In this document: one piece after another, positions 35,589-45,250 of the stretch
Layout of the letters: each line of letters begins with the position of its first letter
Position numbering within the stretch: position 1 is the first letter of the stretch
NCBI RefSeq assembly: GCF_000337615.1
Contig: NZ_AOII01000067.1
Coordinates: 1 to 64,000, forward strand
From: Natrinema pallidum DSM 3751
GTDB taxonomy: Archaea; Halobacteriota; Halobacteria; Halobacteriales; Natrialbaceae
Direction of reading: 5' to 3'
DNA length: 64,000 bases
Notes under the pieces: generated by a model
The model's input: the letters and a program-made list of their open reading frames with translations, nothing else
What the model was told of the DNA's origin: nothing
Databases searched by the model: none
Made by a program: the position numbers and the translations under genes

Positions 35589-36926
35589 TTACTCCTCGGA
35601 CAGGCGGCCGGGAACCCAGTCACCGTCGAACTCGTTGTGGGTGTACGGCTTGGCGTCCTCGCCGGCGTAGGTCGCGACGAGTTGTCCGTCGCCTTCGAGA
35701 TGGTACTTGTACGTCGTCAGCCCCTCGAGCCCGACGGGGCCGCGGGCGTGGATCTTGCCGGTGCTGATGCCGACCTCCGCGCCGAGCCCGAACCGGTAGC
35801 CGTCGGCGAAGCGGGTCGAGGCGTTGTGGAAGACGCTCGCGGAGTCGATGCTGCGCATGAACGTGCTCGCGCGGTCGGCGTCCTCGGTAACGATCGATTC
35901 CGTGTGCTTCGAGCCGTGGGTCGTGACGTGATCGATCGCTGCCTCGAGCGAGTCGATCACCTTGATCGAGACGATCAGATCGCCGTACTCGGTGTCCCAG
36001 TCGGCCGCGGTCGCGGCCGCGACGTCGACGATCTCGCGGGTGCGTTCGTCGCCGCGAATCTCGACATCGGCGGTCTCGTAGCGGTCGGTGATCGTCGGCA
36101 GGAACTCCTCGGCGACGCCCTCGTGGACTAGCAGGGTCTCGACGGCGTTACAGACCGCGGGATACTGGACCTTGGCATCGTAGGCGATGTCCTCGGCCAT
36201 CGAGAGGTCGGCCGCGTCGTCGACGTAGACGTGACAGATCCCCTCCGTGTGGCCCAGTACGGGGATGCTCGTGTTGTCCTGAATGTAGCTGACGAACTCG
36301 GAGCTCCCCCGCGGCATGAGGAGGTCGATCGACTCGTCCATCTCGAGCAGCGCATCGACGTCCTCACGGGCCTCGATGTGTTGGGCCCAACCGTCCGGGA
36401 TGCCGGCGTCGGCCGCGGCGTCCTCGATGATGTCGAAGAGGATCCGGTTCGAATGCAGCGCCTCGCTGCCGCCCTTGAGGATGACCGCGTTCCCCGACTT
36501 CAGACCGAGCGCGGCGATCTGGACGAGCGCGTCGGGGCGAGACTCGAAGACCGTTCCGACGACGCCGATCGGGACGGCGACCTTGTAGAGTTCGAGGTCG
36601 TCGTCGAGTTCCCTGGCCGAGAGCGTCCGGCCCAGCGGATCGTCCTGTTCGGCGACGCTGCGGACCATCTCGGCGATGTTCTCGATCTTCGACTCGGAGA
36701 GCGTCAGCCGGTCGACCAGCGCCTGCGTGTACTCGCCGTCCTCGAGCAGCCGATTGCCTGCCTCGACATCGGTCTCGTTTTCGGCGAGGATTTCGTCGGT
36801 GCGGGCTTCGATCGCGTCGGCGATGGCGTGAAGCGCCGCCTTCCGCTCCTCGTCGGAGAGCATCGCCAGCTCGAGGGCCGCGTGCTGTGCCTCCTCGACG
36901 TCGGCTTCGATGTCGGTTTCAGTCAT
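35589..36926 (-). CDS. proA: Gamma-glutamyl phosphate reductase
   Basis: A 445-residue aldehyde-dehydrogenase-fold enzyme that reduces gamma-glutamyl phosphate to glutamate semialdehyde with NADPH, the second step of proline synthesis. [32 protein letters not shown], the [13 protein letters not shown] loop and the catalytic Cys in [14 protein letters not shown] are present. It is the last gene of proC-proB-proA; its start overlaps the proB stop by eight bases. Confidence 0.96.
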   Translation of the reverse strand: MTETDIEADVEEAQHAALELAMLSDEERKAALHAIADAIEARTDEILAENETDVEAGNRLLEDGEYTQALVDRLTLSESKIENIAEMVRSVAEQDDPLGRTLSARELDDDLELYKVAVPIGVVGTVFESRPDALVQIAALGLKSGNAVILKGGSEALHSNRILFDIIEDAAADAGIPDGWAQHIEAREDVDALLEMDESIDLLMPRGSSEFVSYIQDNTSIPVLGHTEGICHVYVDDAADLSMAEDIAYDAKVQYPAVCNAVETLLVHEGVAEEFLPTITDRYETADVEIRGDERTREIVDVAAATAADWDTEYGDLIVSIKVIDSLEAAIDHVTTHGSKHTESIVTEDADRASTFMRSIDSASVFHNASTRFADGYRFGLGAEVGISTGKIHARGPVGLEGLTTYKYHLEGDGQLVATYAGEDAKPYTHNEFDGDWVPGRLSEE

Positions 36927-37752
36927 CGCTCACACCGTTGATGGGGACGAATATGGTCCCCACGGGCTTTGCAGTAGCGATCTGCTCGAGTACGTCGGGC
37001 TCGGTGGACTTCGCGATGATGGCCGGAATCCCGTGTTCGCTGACATCGCGTGCGCCTTCGACTTTCGTCTGGATGCCGCCGAAGCCGTCGGACGTGGTCT
37101 CGCCGATAATTCGCTGGACCTCGTCGTAGTTGGTGCCGACCGCCTCGATGCGCTCGGCGTCGTCGTCTTCCTTCGGGTTGCCCGTGTAGACGCCGCCGAC
37201 ATCGGTGAGCGTGACAAGCAGGTCGGCGTCGACGCCCATGGTCGCCGCCGACGAGAGCATGTCGTTGTCGCCGATCCGGATCTCCTCGGTCGCGACGGCG
37301 TCGTTCTCGTTGATGATCGGGACGACGCCCCAGTCAAGCAACGTCTCGACGGTGTTCCGGAGGTTCGTGAACCGTTCGGGGTTCTCGAGGTCGTGCTGGG
37401 TGAGCAGGAGTTGGGCCACTTTCCGGTCGTACCGGTCGAAGCTCTCGGTATAGCGGTGCATGAGGTGGCTCTGGCCGACCGTCGAGAGCGCCTGGGACTC
37501 CTCGACGGTCCCGCTCGACTGCTCGATCCGGCCCGTCCCCGCGCCGATGGCACCCGACGAGACGAGGATGACTTCCGTGTCCCGCGAGAGGAGGGCCTCG
37601 ATGTCGTCGACGAGTTTGTCGAGTTTCCCGTCGTCGAGGTTCGAATCCTCGTCGGTCAGGGAATTGGTCCCGGCCTTGACGATCACGCGGTCGGCGTCGG
37701 CCGCGAGCCGTCGCGCCTCCGTGACGGTCGCCTCCTCGAGTCCCTTACTCAT
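36919..37752 (-). CDS. proB: Glutamate 5-kinase
   Basis: A 277-residue amino acid kinase that phosphorylates glutamate, the first and usually feedback-inhibited step of proline synthesis. [45 protein letters not shown] and [19 protein letters not shown] are conserved. The C-terminal PUA domain of the bacterial enzyme is absent, so this is the short form. It overlaps proC and proA by eight bases each. Confidence 0.96.
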   Translation of the reverse strand: MSKGLEEATVTEARRLAADADRVIVKAGTNSLTDEDSNLDDGKLDKLVDDIEALLSRDTEVILVSSGAIGAGTGRIEQSSGTVEESQALSTVGQSHLMHRYTESFDRYDRKVAQLLLTQHDLENPERFTNLRNTVETLLDWGVVPIINENDAVATEEIRIGDNDMLSSAATMGVDADLLVTLTDVGGVYTGNPKEDDDAERIEAVGTNYDEVQRIIGETTSDGFGGIQTKVEGARDVSEHGIPAIIAKSTEPDVLEQIATAKPVGTIFVPINGVSDD

Positions 37753-38521
37753 CGTTGAATTCGGCCGCCAGTTCCGCCGACCGTTCTTCGGCCGCCGCCA
37801 CCGCCTCGGCGACGTTCGCTTTGGCGTCGCTGTCCCAGAGGACGTCCATCCCCTCGATGGTCGTTCCGTTTGGCGAACAGACGGCGTCGATCAGGTCCTC
37901 GATGTCTCGGTCCGATCGGAGGACGGTCTCGGCCGCACCTTTGAACGTCTGTGCGGCCAGCGTCTCGGCGTGGGCTTCGTCGAGGCCACCCTCGACGCCC
38001 GCCTCCGCCATCGCCTGAATGAGATAGAAGACGAAGGCGGGACCGCTCCCGTTGACCGCAGTCGCGATGTCCATCTGGCGCTCGTCGATTTCGGCGAACT
38101 CGCCGACGTCATCGAGCAGCGTCCGCACCTCGTCGGTGACGCCTTCGGCGGTCACGGCCGCCGCCATATCGCGCGTCTCGGCGGCCAGGTTCGGCATGAT
38201 CCGGACGACGTTCGCGTCGGTCCGCGCATCGACGTAGTCGGTAGAAACGCCCGCAGCGATGGAGAGCAGCGTCTGCTCCGGGGTGAGATCGAGATCGTCT
38301 AGCACTGCGCCGACGATGTCCGGTTTCACCGCGACGATAACCACATCCGACTCGGCCGCTTCCGAGACGTCCGATGTCGTGCGGTCGACGTAGTCGGCGA
38401 CCGACTCGAGGGCGTCGGGATCGAGATCACACGCGACTACCGTGTGATTCCCGGCCCGCCAGAGCCCCTTGATCAGGGCGCTCCCCATGTTTCCGCAACC
38501 GATAACGCTCGTCTGTACCAT
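37745..38521 (-). CDS. proC: Pyrroline-5-carboxylate reductase
   Basis: A 258-residue enzyme for the last step of proline synthesis. The NAD(P)-binding start [20 protein letters not shown], then [14 protein letters not shown], and the C-terminal [19 protein letters not shown] are standard. It is the first gene of the operon proC-proB-proA, which encodes the whole route from glutamate to proline. Confidence 0.96.
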   Translation of the reverse strand: MVQTSVIGCGNMGSALIKGLWRAGNHTVVACDLDPDALESVADYVDRTTSDVSEAAESDVVIVAVKPDIVGAVLDDLDLTPEQTLLSIAAGVSTDYVDARTDANVVRIMPNLAAETRDMAAAVTAEGVTDEVRTLLDDVGEFAEIDERQMDIATAVNGSGPAFVFYLIQAMAEAGVEGGLDEAHAETLAAQTFKGAAETVLRSDRDIEDLIDAVCSPNGTTIEGMDVLWDSDAKANVAEAVAAAEERSAELAAEFNDE

Positions 38522-38710
38522 CTTGTCTTAGTTCAGGAACCGAGGCGAACATACCAACTTTGGTTTCGATCGGTCCGGCGGCGTCGAGCCGTCCGTCCGG
38601 GTTGCAGTAGAAACGCGGCGAGACGCCCCATATACCGTCGATTCCGTGACCCGACCCGTCGAGAGGGCGGCGCGAGGCGGACGGACGGTACGGCGATACT
38701 CGATGCCTTC

Positions 38711-39406
38711 TTACGTGAACCCGAGGATGACGGACGTGATCGCGTCGACGATCGTTTCCCAGACCGAGATACCCGTCCCAATCTGCAACACCGTATCGAG
38801 CCCGAAAAAGAGGAACAGTCCTGCGCCGGCGAGGTGGGCAAGCCTGGCATCGAAGCGGTGAGAGAACCTGTGGAAGAAGTAGGCGTTGACCGCGCTCACG
38901 GGAACGATCGCGAGCATTTCGCCGGCCCAGATCGCGGGGTGAGCACCGTACTGAACGGCGAGCCCGATCGTGACGAGTTGGGTCTTGTCGCCGAACTCCC
39001 CGACAGCCATCAGGGCGAAGATCGGCACGAACCCGCGGAGATACGGCGGCAGGTCGTAGCCGCGGATCGAAACGTCGATCTCCGCGGCCGTCGCCGCACC
39101 GCCGTTCGTTACGGCCGGTCGCCGGCTGCCCTCGGGTGCCGATCGAACGAGCAGGACCGCAAAGAGCAGGAACAGCCCCGCCGTGATCGCATCGAGATAG
39201 ACCCGTGGGAGGACGCCTTGAATCGCCGCACCGAAGCCGATTTCGAGGGCCGTCCAGCCGGCGAACGCACTCGCCGCAGCGGCGACCACGATCCGGGGAT
39301 CGTACCGAGTCGACAGCCCCGCGATGATGAACTGACCCTTCTCACCGGGGAGCACCGACAACTGCAGGACGAACGCGGCGACGAGAACTTCGAGCCAGCC
39401 AGTCAT
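38711..39406 (-). CDS. TMEM165/GDT1 family (UPF0016) cation transporter-like protein
   Basis: A 231-residue membrane protein with about six helices in two repeats and a central acidic loop. The second repeat keeps the family motif EFGDKTQ (137-143). The first repeat has PGEKGQ (20-25) in place of the usual E-x-G-D-K-T. GDT1 proteins move Mn2+ or Ca2+ against H+, with the two motifs forming the ion site, so this member may be altered. It has its own promoter region between a divergent neighbour and the pro operon. Confidence 0.82.
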   Translation of the reverse strand: MTGWLEVLVAAFVLQLSVLPGEKGQFIIAGLSTRYDPRIVVAAAASAFAGWTALEIGFGAAIQGVLPRVYLDAITAGLFLLFAVLLVRSAPEGSRRPAVTNGGAATAAEIDVSIRGYDLPPYLRGFVPIFALMAVGEFGDKTQLVTIGLAVQYGAHPAIWAGEMLAIVPVSAVNAYFFHRFSHRFDARLAHLAGAGLFLFFGLDTVLQIGTGISVWETIVDAITSVILGFT

Positions 39407-39592
39407 GCGTCGAACACGATGACGGAGCGATGTCGGTCAGTGACGCCACCGATCATACTCCGTGTTAGCCCCGTCTAATGTATACGTATTATGGATCAAA
39501 CAGCTGGCGGGCAGCGATCGGCGCGCCGAACGAAGAGCGGGCGTACGGTCCGCTCGGTCCGGAAGCCGGAGTCGTTCCTCGCTTCGGGGCGG

Positions 39593-41194
39593 TTACTCCA
39601 TCGGGGACACGTCGGTGACCGTCCCGACGCCCTTGCTTCGGCCCTCCCGGAAGACGAACTTCTGTCCCTCCTCGATGAGATACGGACGGAACTTGAACCG
39701 GACGGTGCTCTTGCCCGTATCGCCCGGCAGGAGTCGGCCGTCTTCGGGGTAGAAGGCCGCGGCCTCGCCGATCGTCTCGAGGTGGACGACGGGCTCGTAC
39801 CCCTCGCCGATCCGTGTCGGGTGGTTGAGCACCATGACCTCGGCTTCGAACTCCCGGACCGGGTCGGGATCGGCGTCCCGGGGAAGCAAGACCATGCCGC
39901 GTTCGATGGCGCTTTCTTTGATCCCTTTGAGCGCGATCCCGACGATCCGGCCGGCTTGTGCCGCATCGACCCGGTGGTAGTGCATCTCGATCGAGCGGAC
40001 CTCGACCTCCTGGAAGCGGCCGTCGGACATCGGGCCGATCAGGAGTTCGTCGCCGGCCTCGACTTCGCCGGCCATGACGGTGCCGGAGGCGACCGCACCA
40101 ACGCCGGTCACCGAGTAGCTCCGGTCGACGTACATCCGGAACTCGCCGGTGTCCTGGGCGGTCTTGGGGAGCCGATCGAACAGTTCATCCAGCGTCTCCA
40201 ACCCCTCCATCGTGATCGCGCTGGTTTCGACGATCGGGACGACCCGCTCGCTGATCTCCTCGAGCGCGGCGTTGACGCCGTGACGGCTGACCCGAAGCGG
40301 TGATTTGTCGACTTCCCGGAGCAGGCGCTCGACTTCGCGTTCGACCTCCTCGACGCGGTCCTCGTCGACGGTGTCGGTCTTCGTGATCGCGACGATCGTC
40401 GGGAGGTCGGTCGCGAGCAATACGCCGAGGTGTTCCCGGGTCGTTCTGGTCGGTCCGTCATCGGCGGCGACGACCAACAGCCCGTAATCGAGTTTCTGGC
40501 CCACGAGTCCGCGGATCGTCGTCCGAAGCCACGGCTCGTGGCCGACGGTATCGACGAAGGAGACGAGCCGATCGGCCTCCTGAACGACCGCGGCGCGGTC
40601 GGCCTTCCGATCGGGGTTCCGGACTCGAACCGGCCCCTCGTCGTCGAAGCCGTAGACCGCGTAGGACAGGTCGGCGGAGAGGCCGCGCTCGACCTCGTGG
40701 GGCTGAACGTCGAGGAACGCGCGGGTCGCACCGTCCCCGTCGTCGGGTTTGCCCGTCACCAGCGAGCCGACGAGCGTACTCTTTCCGTGGTCGACGTGGC
40801 CGGCCGTTCCGACAACGACGTGTTCGTCGTCCGTCTCGAGGACGCCGCCCTCCCGGACCTGTGCGACGCCGACCAGACCCTCGTTGATCCCCCAGGTCTG
40901 GACGTCCTCGATGTGTGCGTCGGCCTCCTCGGCGAGCAGCGAGAGGACGTCCATCGTCTCGGAAAACGTCTCGGGATCGATACCGGCGAGACCGCCGTCG
41001 TCGGTGACGCCAACCACGTACGTCGCCTCGCCGTCGCCCGAAAGGAGTCGATGTCGGAGTTGCGCGGCCAGGCTCTCCCGCCGTCCACCCTCGAGGTGGA
41101 CGTCTCGTGACAATCGCTCTTTGAATTCGACGTTGCCACCGTCCTGTTCGCCACGGTCCAGGGCCCGCTCGAGGAGGGCCCGGTCACGGCTCAT
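39593..41194 (-). CDS. GTPBP1-like translational GTPase
   Basis: A 533-residue GTP-binding protein related to eukaryotic GTPBP1/2 and EF-Tu. An N-terminal accessory domain (about 1-120) precedes the G domain with G1 GTAGHVDHGKST (129-140), G3 DTVGHEPW, G4 TKTD, and two beta-barrel domains. The family is linked to ribosome rescue and mRNA decay in eukaryotes; the archaeal role is not settled. The ATG at 41194 (MSRDRALLERALDR) is preferred over 41221 because the extra nine residues lack family character. Confidence 0.88.
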   Translation of the reverse strand: MSRDRALLERALDRGEQDGGNVEFKERLSRDVHLEGGRRESLAAQLRHRLLSGDGEATYVVGVTDDGGLAGIDPETFSETMDVLSLLAEEADAHIEDVQTWGINEGLVGVAQVREGGVLETDDEHVVVGTAGHVDHGKSTLVGSLVTGKPDDGDGATRAFLDVQPHEVERGLSADLSYAVYGFDDEGPVRVRNPDRKADRAAVVQEADRLVSFVDTVGHEPWLRTTIRGLVGQKLDYGLLVVAADDGPTRTTREHLGVLLATDLPTIVAITKTDTVDEDRVEEVEREVERLLREVDKSPLRVSRHGVNAALEEISERVVPIVETSAITMEGLETLDELFDRLPKTAQDTGEFRMYVDRSYSVTGVGAVASGTVMAGEVEAGDELLIGPMSDGRFQEVEVRSIEMHYHRVDAAQAGRIVGIALKGIKESAIERGMVLLPRDADPDPVREFEAEVMVLNHPTRIGEGYEPVVHLETIGEAAAFYPEDGRLLPGDTGKSTVRFKFRPYLIEEGQKFVFREGRSKGVGTVTDVSPME

Positions 41195-41402
41195 ATCCGC
41201 TGGTAGTAGATCACATGGCAAAAGCCTTCCCGTGCATTGACAATAGGTGTCATGGGAGTGCTACGCGTTGATACGGAAGCGGCGACTCGCCGACGGGGCT
41301 GGCCGTCGAATCGCCGAGAATTGAACTCGCGTCGGCGGTGGAATACCCACCAGGGACGCATTCCGGGGCCGGTTTCAAGACGCTCGAGGTCCTACGGGCG
41401 AT

Positions 41403-41582
41403 ATGAGCGTCAGCGGCCTCTGTCAGATCTGTGAATCCCGTCCCGCCAAGGAGCGGTGTTCCAACTGCGGCACGCTCGCGTGCGAGGGACACTTCGAGGA
41501 GTCAACGGGCCTGTGTGCTGACTGCGCCTCGCAGGCCCGGCCGGGTCCCGGGAACGACGACGTGGGAATCAACCGGTTCTGA
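41403..41582 (+). CDS. Small zinc-finger protein, 59 residues
   Basis: A short protein read from the ATG at 41403: Cys at 7 and 10, 19 and 22, Cys27 and His30, and Cys38 and Cys41. This gives two interleaved zinc sites, similar in spacing to HIT- or B-box-type fingers. Small zinc-finger proteins are abundant in haloarchaea and mostly of unknown role. The next gene starts three bases after its stop, so the two form an operon. Confidence 0.8.
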   Translation: MSVSGLCQICESRPAKERCSNCGTLACEGHFEESTGLCADCASQARPGPGNDDVGINRF

Positions 41583-41584
41583 AC

Positions 41585-41842
41585 GTGACCTCGATCCGTG
41601 ACCTGCTGGGCGACGCGCTCGGCGTCGGCGAGACGTATCGCCTCCGACTCGAGGAGCGCGACGGCCTCCTCGTCGCCGCCCACCCGAACGATGCGAGTCC
41701 GATGGACATCGCCGTCGTCGAGGGACTGGACCGGCTCGAGGAACGACCACCGACGGAGCCGGTGACGGTCGAGATCGTCGGTCGAGTCGTCGGCGGGCGG
41801 ATCGCGGGACGGGTGGTCGAGTCCGGTCCTCGAAACGCGTAA
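41585..41842 (+). CDS. Small haloarchaeal protein with beta-barrel-like end
   Basis: An 85-residue protein starting at a GTG (41585), translationally close to the zinc-finger gene before it. It reads TSIRDLLGDALGVGETYRLR near the start and VTVEIVGRVVGGRIAGRVVE at the end, suggesting short beta strands of a TRAM- or OB-like barrel. The fold is a guess. No catalytic motif is seen. Confidence 0.6.
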   Translation: MTSIRDLLGDALGVGETYRLRLEERDGLLVAAHPNDASPMDIAVVEGLDRLEERPPTEPVTVEIVGRVVGGRIAGRVVESGPRNA

Positions 41843-42043
41843 CTTTTTGCCGTTCTCGTTGCTGTGCCTTCGGACTGTAGCGACCCCGATACTGCTCGAG
41901 GACGGCCTCGAGATCGTCCCAGTCACTCGAGTCGAATACGGACAGTGGAACGATCGAAGCGATAGACAGTGGCCCATGTTCGACGAAGGATACGTCTCGA
42001 ACGACACGGTCGGCTTTCGTCGTCTACCGTACTGATCGGTCGC

Positions 42044-42439
42044 TCACTCTTCGTTGTGAAGGTTCGTAACGTCCATCACGTCCTCGAGCGGCCGGATCTC
42101 GAAGTCACTATCGGCAACCACGTATTCGTCCCCGGTCGAACGTGCAGTTGCGGCGATCATGGCGTCTCGGTGGGACAGTTCGCTTCCGTCCTCGATAGCC
42201 TCATTCTGTAACCGTGAGGCTTCCAAAGCCAGCTGTTCGTTGAACTCGAGCGCCTGCACACCGCTGAATTTCTGCCGTTCTTCGGTCGGGTCGAAGTCTT
42301 GCGATCCCGCAGGCCCGTTCAGGACCTCGAACACGCAAATCGTCGACGTCCACCACGGCTGTCGCTCATCGAGATACTCGATGACAGTTCGGTCGTTCCG
42401 CAGATATTCGATGATGGTCGAACTGTCGAGAAACGTCAT
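42044..42439 (-). CDS. vapC: PIN-domain toxin VapC
   Basis: A 131-residue PIN nuclease. The acidic active-site residues D5 (MTFLDSS), E38 (FEVLNG), D92 (SHRDAMIAA), and D110 and D112 (VVADSDF) are all present. VapC toxins cut tRNA or rRNA when freed from the antitoxin. The gene starts four bases inside the antitoxin gene, the usual antitoxin-toxin order. Confidence 0.92.
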   Translation of the reverse strand: MTFLDSSTIIEYLRNDRTVIEYLDERQPWWTSTICVFEVLNGPAGSQDFDPTEERQKFSGVQALEFNEQLALEASRLQNEAIEDGSELSHRDAMIAATARSTGDEYVVADSDFEIRPLEDVMDVTNLHNEE

Positions 42440-42633
42440 CGCCAGTTCTCCCGAGACTGCCTGATCGACTCCTTTGCCCGTTCTGCTTGCTCATCCGACC
42501 ATGCCCCGGCTTCGATCGGTTCTTCAGTAGCGGTGACTCGTTCTAAGAATTCGTCCCAGGTTTCGCCGTCTCGCTTCAATTGGTCCAGCCGTTCTTTAGT
42601 GGCCGAATCGACCGGAATAGACGTTCGGCTCAT
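42436..42633 (-). CDS. vapB: VapB-type antitoxin
   Basis: A 65-residue protein. An N-terminal ribbon-helix-helix-like segment (SRTSIPVDSATKERLDQLKR) is followed by WDEFLERV and a charged C-terminal helix that would wrap around VapC. It overlaps vapC by four bases. Two palindromes immediately upstream (42634-42654) are likely its operators, giving autorepression by the VapBC complex. Confidence 0.88.
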   Translation of the reverse strand: MSRTSIPVDSATKERLDQLKRDGETWDEFLERVTATEEPIEAGAWSDEQAERAKESIRQSRENWR

Positions 42634-42654
42634 ATGAATTCATAGTGAATTCAT
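42634..42654 (-). promoter_or_regulatory. Tandem palindromic operators of vapBC
   Basis: ATGAATTCAT (42634-42643) and GTGAATTCAT (42645-42654) are palindromes centred 11 bases apart, one helical turn. They fill the space between the vapB start codon at 42633 and an upstream TACAAA-type TATA element on the minus strand near 42655-42661. The transcript is probably leaderless and would be blocked by bound VapB. Confidence 0.65.
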
Positions 42655-42765
42655 CTTTGTAGGTGTTTCGCCGGCGCGAGGAGTGCGCCGACCACCGCTG
42701 TACCGACGACGATCACTGACTCGAGATCAGTGCGATCGCCTCGAGCGCGCCAGCTACTATCGGTA

Positions 42766-43614
42766 CTACTCTCGGTACTGATTGAGCCGCTTCTTCAGTC
42801 GCTTCGCGGCCTGCCCGCTCGCTCTCGCGAACTCCTCGCCGTCGTCTCGCGGCTCCGCCGCTCGACTGTCCGAGGCGCTTCGCGCCTCGTTATCTTCCCC
42901 CGCGAAAATGATCCCCCGCGAGGAGTTGACTAACCCGACGCCGTCGGCCAGCCCGTACTCGACGGCTGCCTCGGCATCGCCGCCCTGCGCCCCGATGCCG
43001 GGGACGAGGAAGGGGAGGTCGGGCACCTGCTCGCGCAATTCCTCGAGTTCCGCCGGCTGGGTCGCGCCGACGACGAGCCCGACGTTGTCGTTCTCGTTCC
43101 AGAGATCGGCCAGCGCCGCGACCCGCTCGTAGACCGGTTCGCCGGTCTCGAGTTCGAGGTCCTGAATGTCGGCTCCGCCCGGGTTGGAAGTCCGACAGAG
43201 GACGAAAACGCCGGCTTCCTCGTTCGCCAGGAACGGCTGGAGCGAGTCCCGGCCCATGTAGGGGTTGACGGTGATCGCATCGGCTTTCGCGAGCAGTTGG
43301 GCGTACTGGCGGGTCGTGTTGCCGATGTCGGCCCGCTTGGCGTCCAACAGGACCGGCACGTCCTTGCCGTGGGCGTACTCGATCGTCTCCTCCAAAGCGG
43401 CCCAGCCGTCCGGGTCCTCGTAGAAGGCCGCGTTCGGCTTGAAGACGGCGGCGTGGTCGTGCGTCGCGTCGATAATACGGCGGTTGAACGCCCACCGCGG
43501 GAGGTCGTGTTCCTGCAGGTGGTCGGGAATGCGCGACGGGTCGGGGTCGAGTCCGACGGAGACGACGCTGTCGACCGTTCGAATGCGGTCGTGCAGTCGG
43601 TCGAAGAAGTTCAT
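42766..43614 (-). CDS. pyrF: Orotidine 5'-phosphate decarboxylase
   Basis: A 282-residue TIM-barrel enzyme that decarboxylates OMP to UMP in pyrimidine synthesis. The active-site motif VLLDAKRADIGNTT, the phosphate-binding VPGIGAQGG and LVNSSRGIIFAG are present, matching the subfamily-2 PyrF type. About 35 acidic and basic residues (EDNEARSASDSRAAEPRDDG) are inserted near the C-terminus. The ATG at 43614 (MNFFDRLHDRI) is chosen by homology. Confidence 0.95.
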   Translation of the reverse strand: MNFFDRLHDRIRTVDSVVSVGLDPDPSRIPDHLQEHDLPRWAFNRRIIDATHDHAAVFKPNAAFYEDPDGWAALEETIEYAHGKDVPVLLDAKRADIGNTTRQYAQLLAKADAITVNPYMGRDSLQPFLANEEAGVFVLCRTSNPGGADIQDLELETGEPVYERVAALADLWNENDNVGLVVGATQPAELEELREQVPDLPFLVPGIGAQGGDAEAAVEYGLADGVGLVNSSRGIIFAGEDNEARSASDSRAAEPRDDGEEFARASGQAAKRLKKRLNQYRE

Positions 43615-43797
43615 GGCGGGACTGGCCCCGCGACGGTCGAAAAGGTTGCTATCCGCTCGGCCGACCGCACGGGTACCCGTCGACGGCCCCGATCGGCTCG
43701 GCGGCGTGCTCGCGTCGGCTTCGGTCGACGCTGACGGACGCACCGGGGCCGACGGACACGGAGACGGTATCCGATACCGCCGACGGCTCGAGCCGCG

Positions 43798-44217
43798 TTA
43801 CGCCTCGAGAATTTCGATCAGGTTTCCCTCGGGATCGCGCAGAAACATGATCGTGGTCCCGCTCTCGGTCGTCCGCGGCTCGCTGATCGTCGGCACGTCC
43901 TCGGGAAGGCGCTCGGCGACGGACGCGAGATCGTCGACCGCGAAGCCGACGTGTGACGCGCCCGGTTGATTGAGCCCCGCCGCCGGGGAGCCCCGCGCTT
44001 CGGGGTCGTACTCGACGAGTTCGATCTTGATACCGTCCGCCTCGAGATGTGCGAACTCGGCGCTGGCACCGTCGACGTCGACGGCGTCGGCGAAGGCCTC
44101 ACCGCCGACGCTGAACCGATCGGTGACCGAGAGGTCGAGCACGTCCCGGTAGAACGCAAGCGTCTCCTCGAGGTCGGCGACGGTGAGACCGACGTGGTGT
44201 GCGCTGAGAGCCGTCAT
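43798..44217 (-). CDS. VOC-superfamily (glyoxalase-like) protein
   Basis: A 139-residue metal-binding protein of the vicinal oxygen chelate fold. HHVGLTVADLEETLAFYRDV starts the first module with a metal-ligand His; ASHVGFAVDDLASVAERL and FLRDPEGNLIEILE complete the second, with the terminal Glu. Candidate activities are glyoxalase I or methylmalonyl-CoA epimerase-like; the sequence alone does not decide. A methylglyoxal synthase gene lies 1 kb away on the other strand. Confidence 0.88.
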   Translation of the reverse strand: MTALSAHHVGLTVADLEETLAFYRDVLDLSVTDRFSVGGEAFADAVDVDGASAEFAHLEADGIKIELVEYDPEARGSPAAGLNQPGASHVGFAVDDLASVAERLPEDVPTISEPRTTESGTTIMFLRDPEGNLIEILEA

Positions 44218-44300
44218 TACTCCGTGGTACGAGCGCGCCGGAAAAACGCTTCCGGCTGCGCCGCCCGCGGTCGGCGATGGCGGCCGTATCGCCCCTCCGC

Positions 44301-45101
44301 TCACTCGACGACGGCCCGGACCTGGAGGTACTCGACGCGGACGGCGTTGTCCCCGAACCAATCCTCGAGCGCGGCGACGGCGTCCCGGCGGAGCGCGGCC
44401 CGCGCGTCGTCGTCGTCCATCCGCCGGAGGACGGGTGAGAGCGGCCCGGACTCCTCGGCGAACTCGCGCCAGAAGTGATGGGGCGTGGCATACCGGAACT
44501 CGAGCAGCCGCCGCTGGAACGAGCAGTCGGCCGCCCCGGCGAACTGCTCGCGGACGAAATCGGGGTCGCCCCACTCGAGGTGGGACCACGGGTCGCTCGG
44601 CGAGTCGGCGACGTGATCGGTCAGGACTTCGGTGAGGTCCCCGACGACGCCGGTGGGCGACCACGCAGTGAAACAGACCCGACCGCCGGGTTTGGTCACG
44701 CGGCGAAGCTCCGCCCCGGCGCGGGTCGAGTCCGGCGCGAACACGTGACCGAAGTTCGAGAGGACGACGTCGAACGCGTCGTCGGGAACGGGCAGCGTTT
44801 CGGCGTCGCCGGCAAGCCAGGTAATGTCGTCGTAGCCCGCGAGGCTCGCGTTTTCGCGGGCGAGGTCGAGCATGTCGTGGGCGAGGTCGAGGCCGACGAC
44901 TGCTGCGCCCGCTCGGCGAGCAGTCAACGCGGCGTTGCCCGTCCCGCAACCGACGTCGAGGACGCGGTTGCCCGGATCGATACCGGCGACGTTGATCAGC
45001 CGTGCGATGGCGGGCAGCATGTTCGGTGCCATCGCGGGATAGCGACCGGCCGACCAGACGTGTCTCGCCGATTGCTCTCCGGATTCGGTCGGGTCTGTCA
45101 T
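44301..45101 (-). CDS. Class I SAM-dependent methyltransferase
   Basis: A 266-residue methyltransferase. SAM-binding motif I is VLDVGCGTGNAALTARRAGA (about 44-63), followed by the acidic loop VVGLDLA, motif II in AFDVVLSNFGHVFAPD, and GGRVCFTAWSPTG. It resembles ubiquinone/menaquinone-type or arsenite-like methyltransferases of the UbiE group, but the substrate cannot be named. It stands alone with its own promoter region. Confidence 0.85.
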   Translation of the reverse strand: MTDPTESGEQSARHVWSAGRYPAMAPNMLPAIARLINVAGIDPGNRVLDVGCGTGNAALTARRAGAAVVGLDLAHDMLDLARENASLAGYDDITWLAGDAETLPVPDDAFDVVLSNFGHVFAPDSTRAGAELRRVTKPGGRVCFTAWSPTGVVGDLTEVLTDHVADSPSDPWSHLEWGDPDFVREQFAGAADCSFQRRLLEFRYATPHHFWREFAEESGPLSPVLRRMDDDDARAALRRDAVAALEDWFGDNAVRVEYLQVRAVVE

Positions 45102-45250
45102 ACCCAGTCCTCAGTCGCCACGAACAAAAATAGGTAGCTAATTCGAACTGCTTTCGGCCGGCATCGGATGCCAGGTTCGAGGACCGCCGGCAAACCCGAC
45201 GGCGCTCGGTCCGGAGCAGCGTTTATCTCCCCCGAGAATGAGGGACGGGT

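Noticed and set aside
38444-39478. A 344-codon plus-strand frame over the GDT1-like gene
   Set aside because: The minus strand encodes a protein with membrane helices and the EFGDKTQ motif; the plus frame is Arg/Glu-rich noise.
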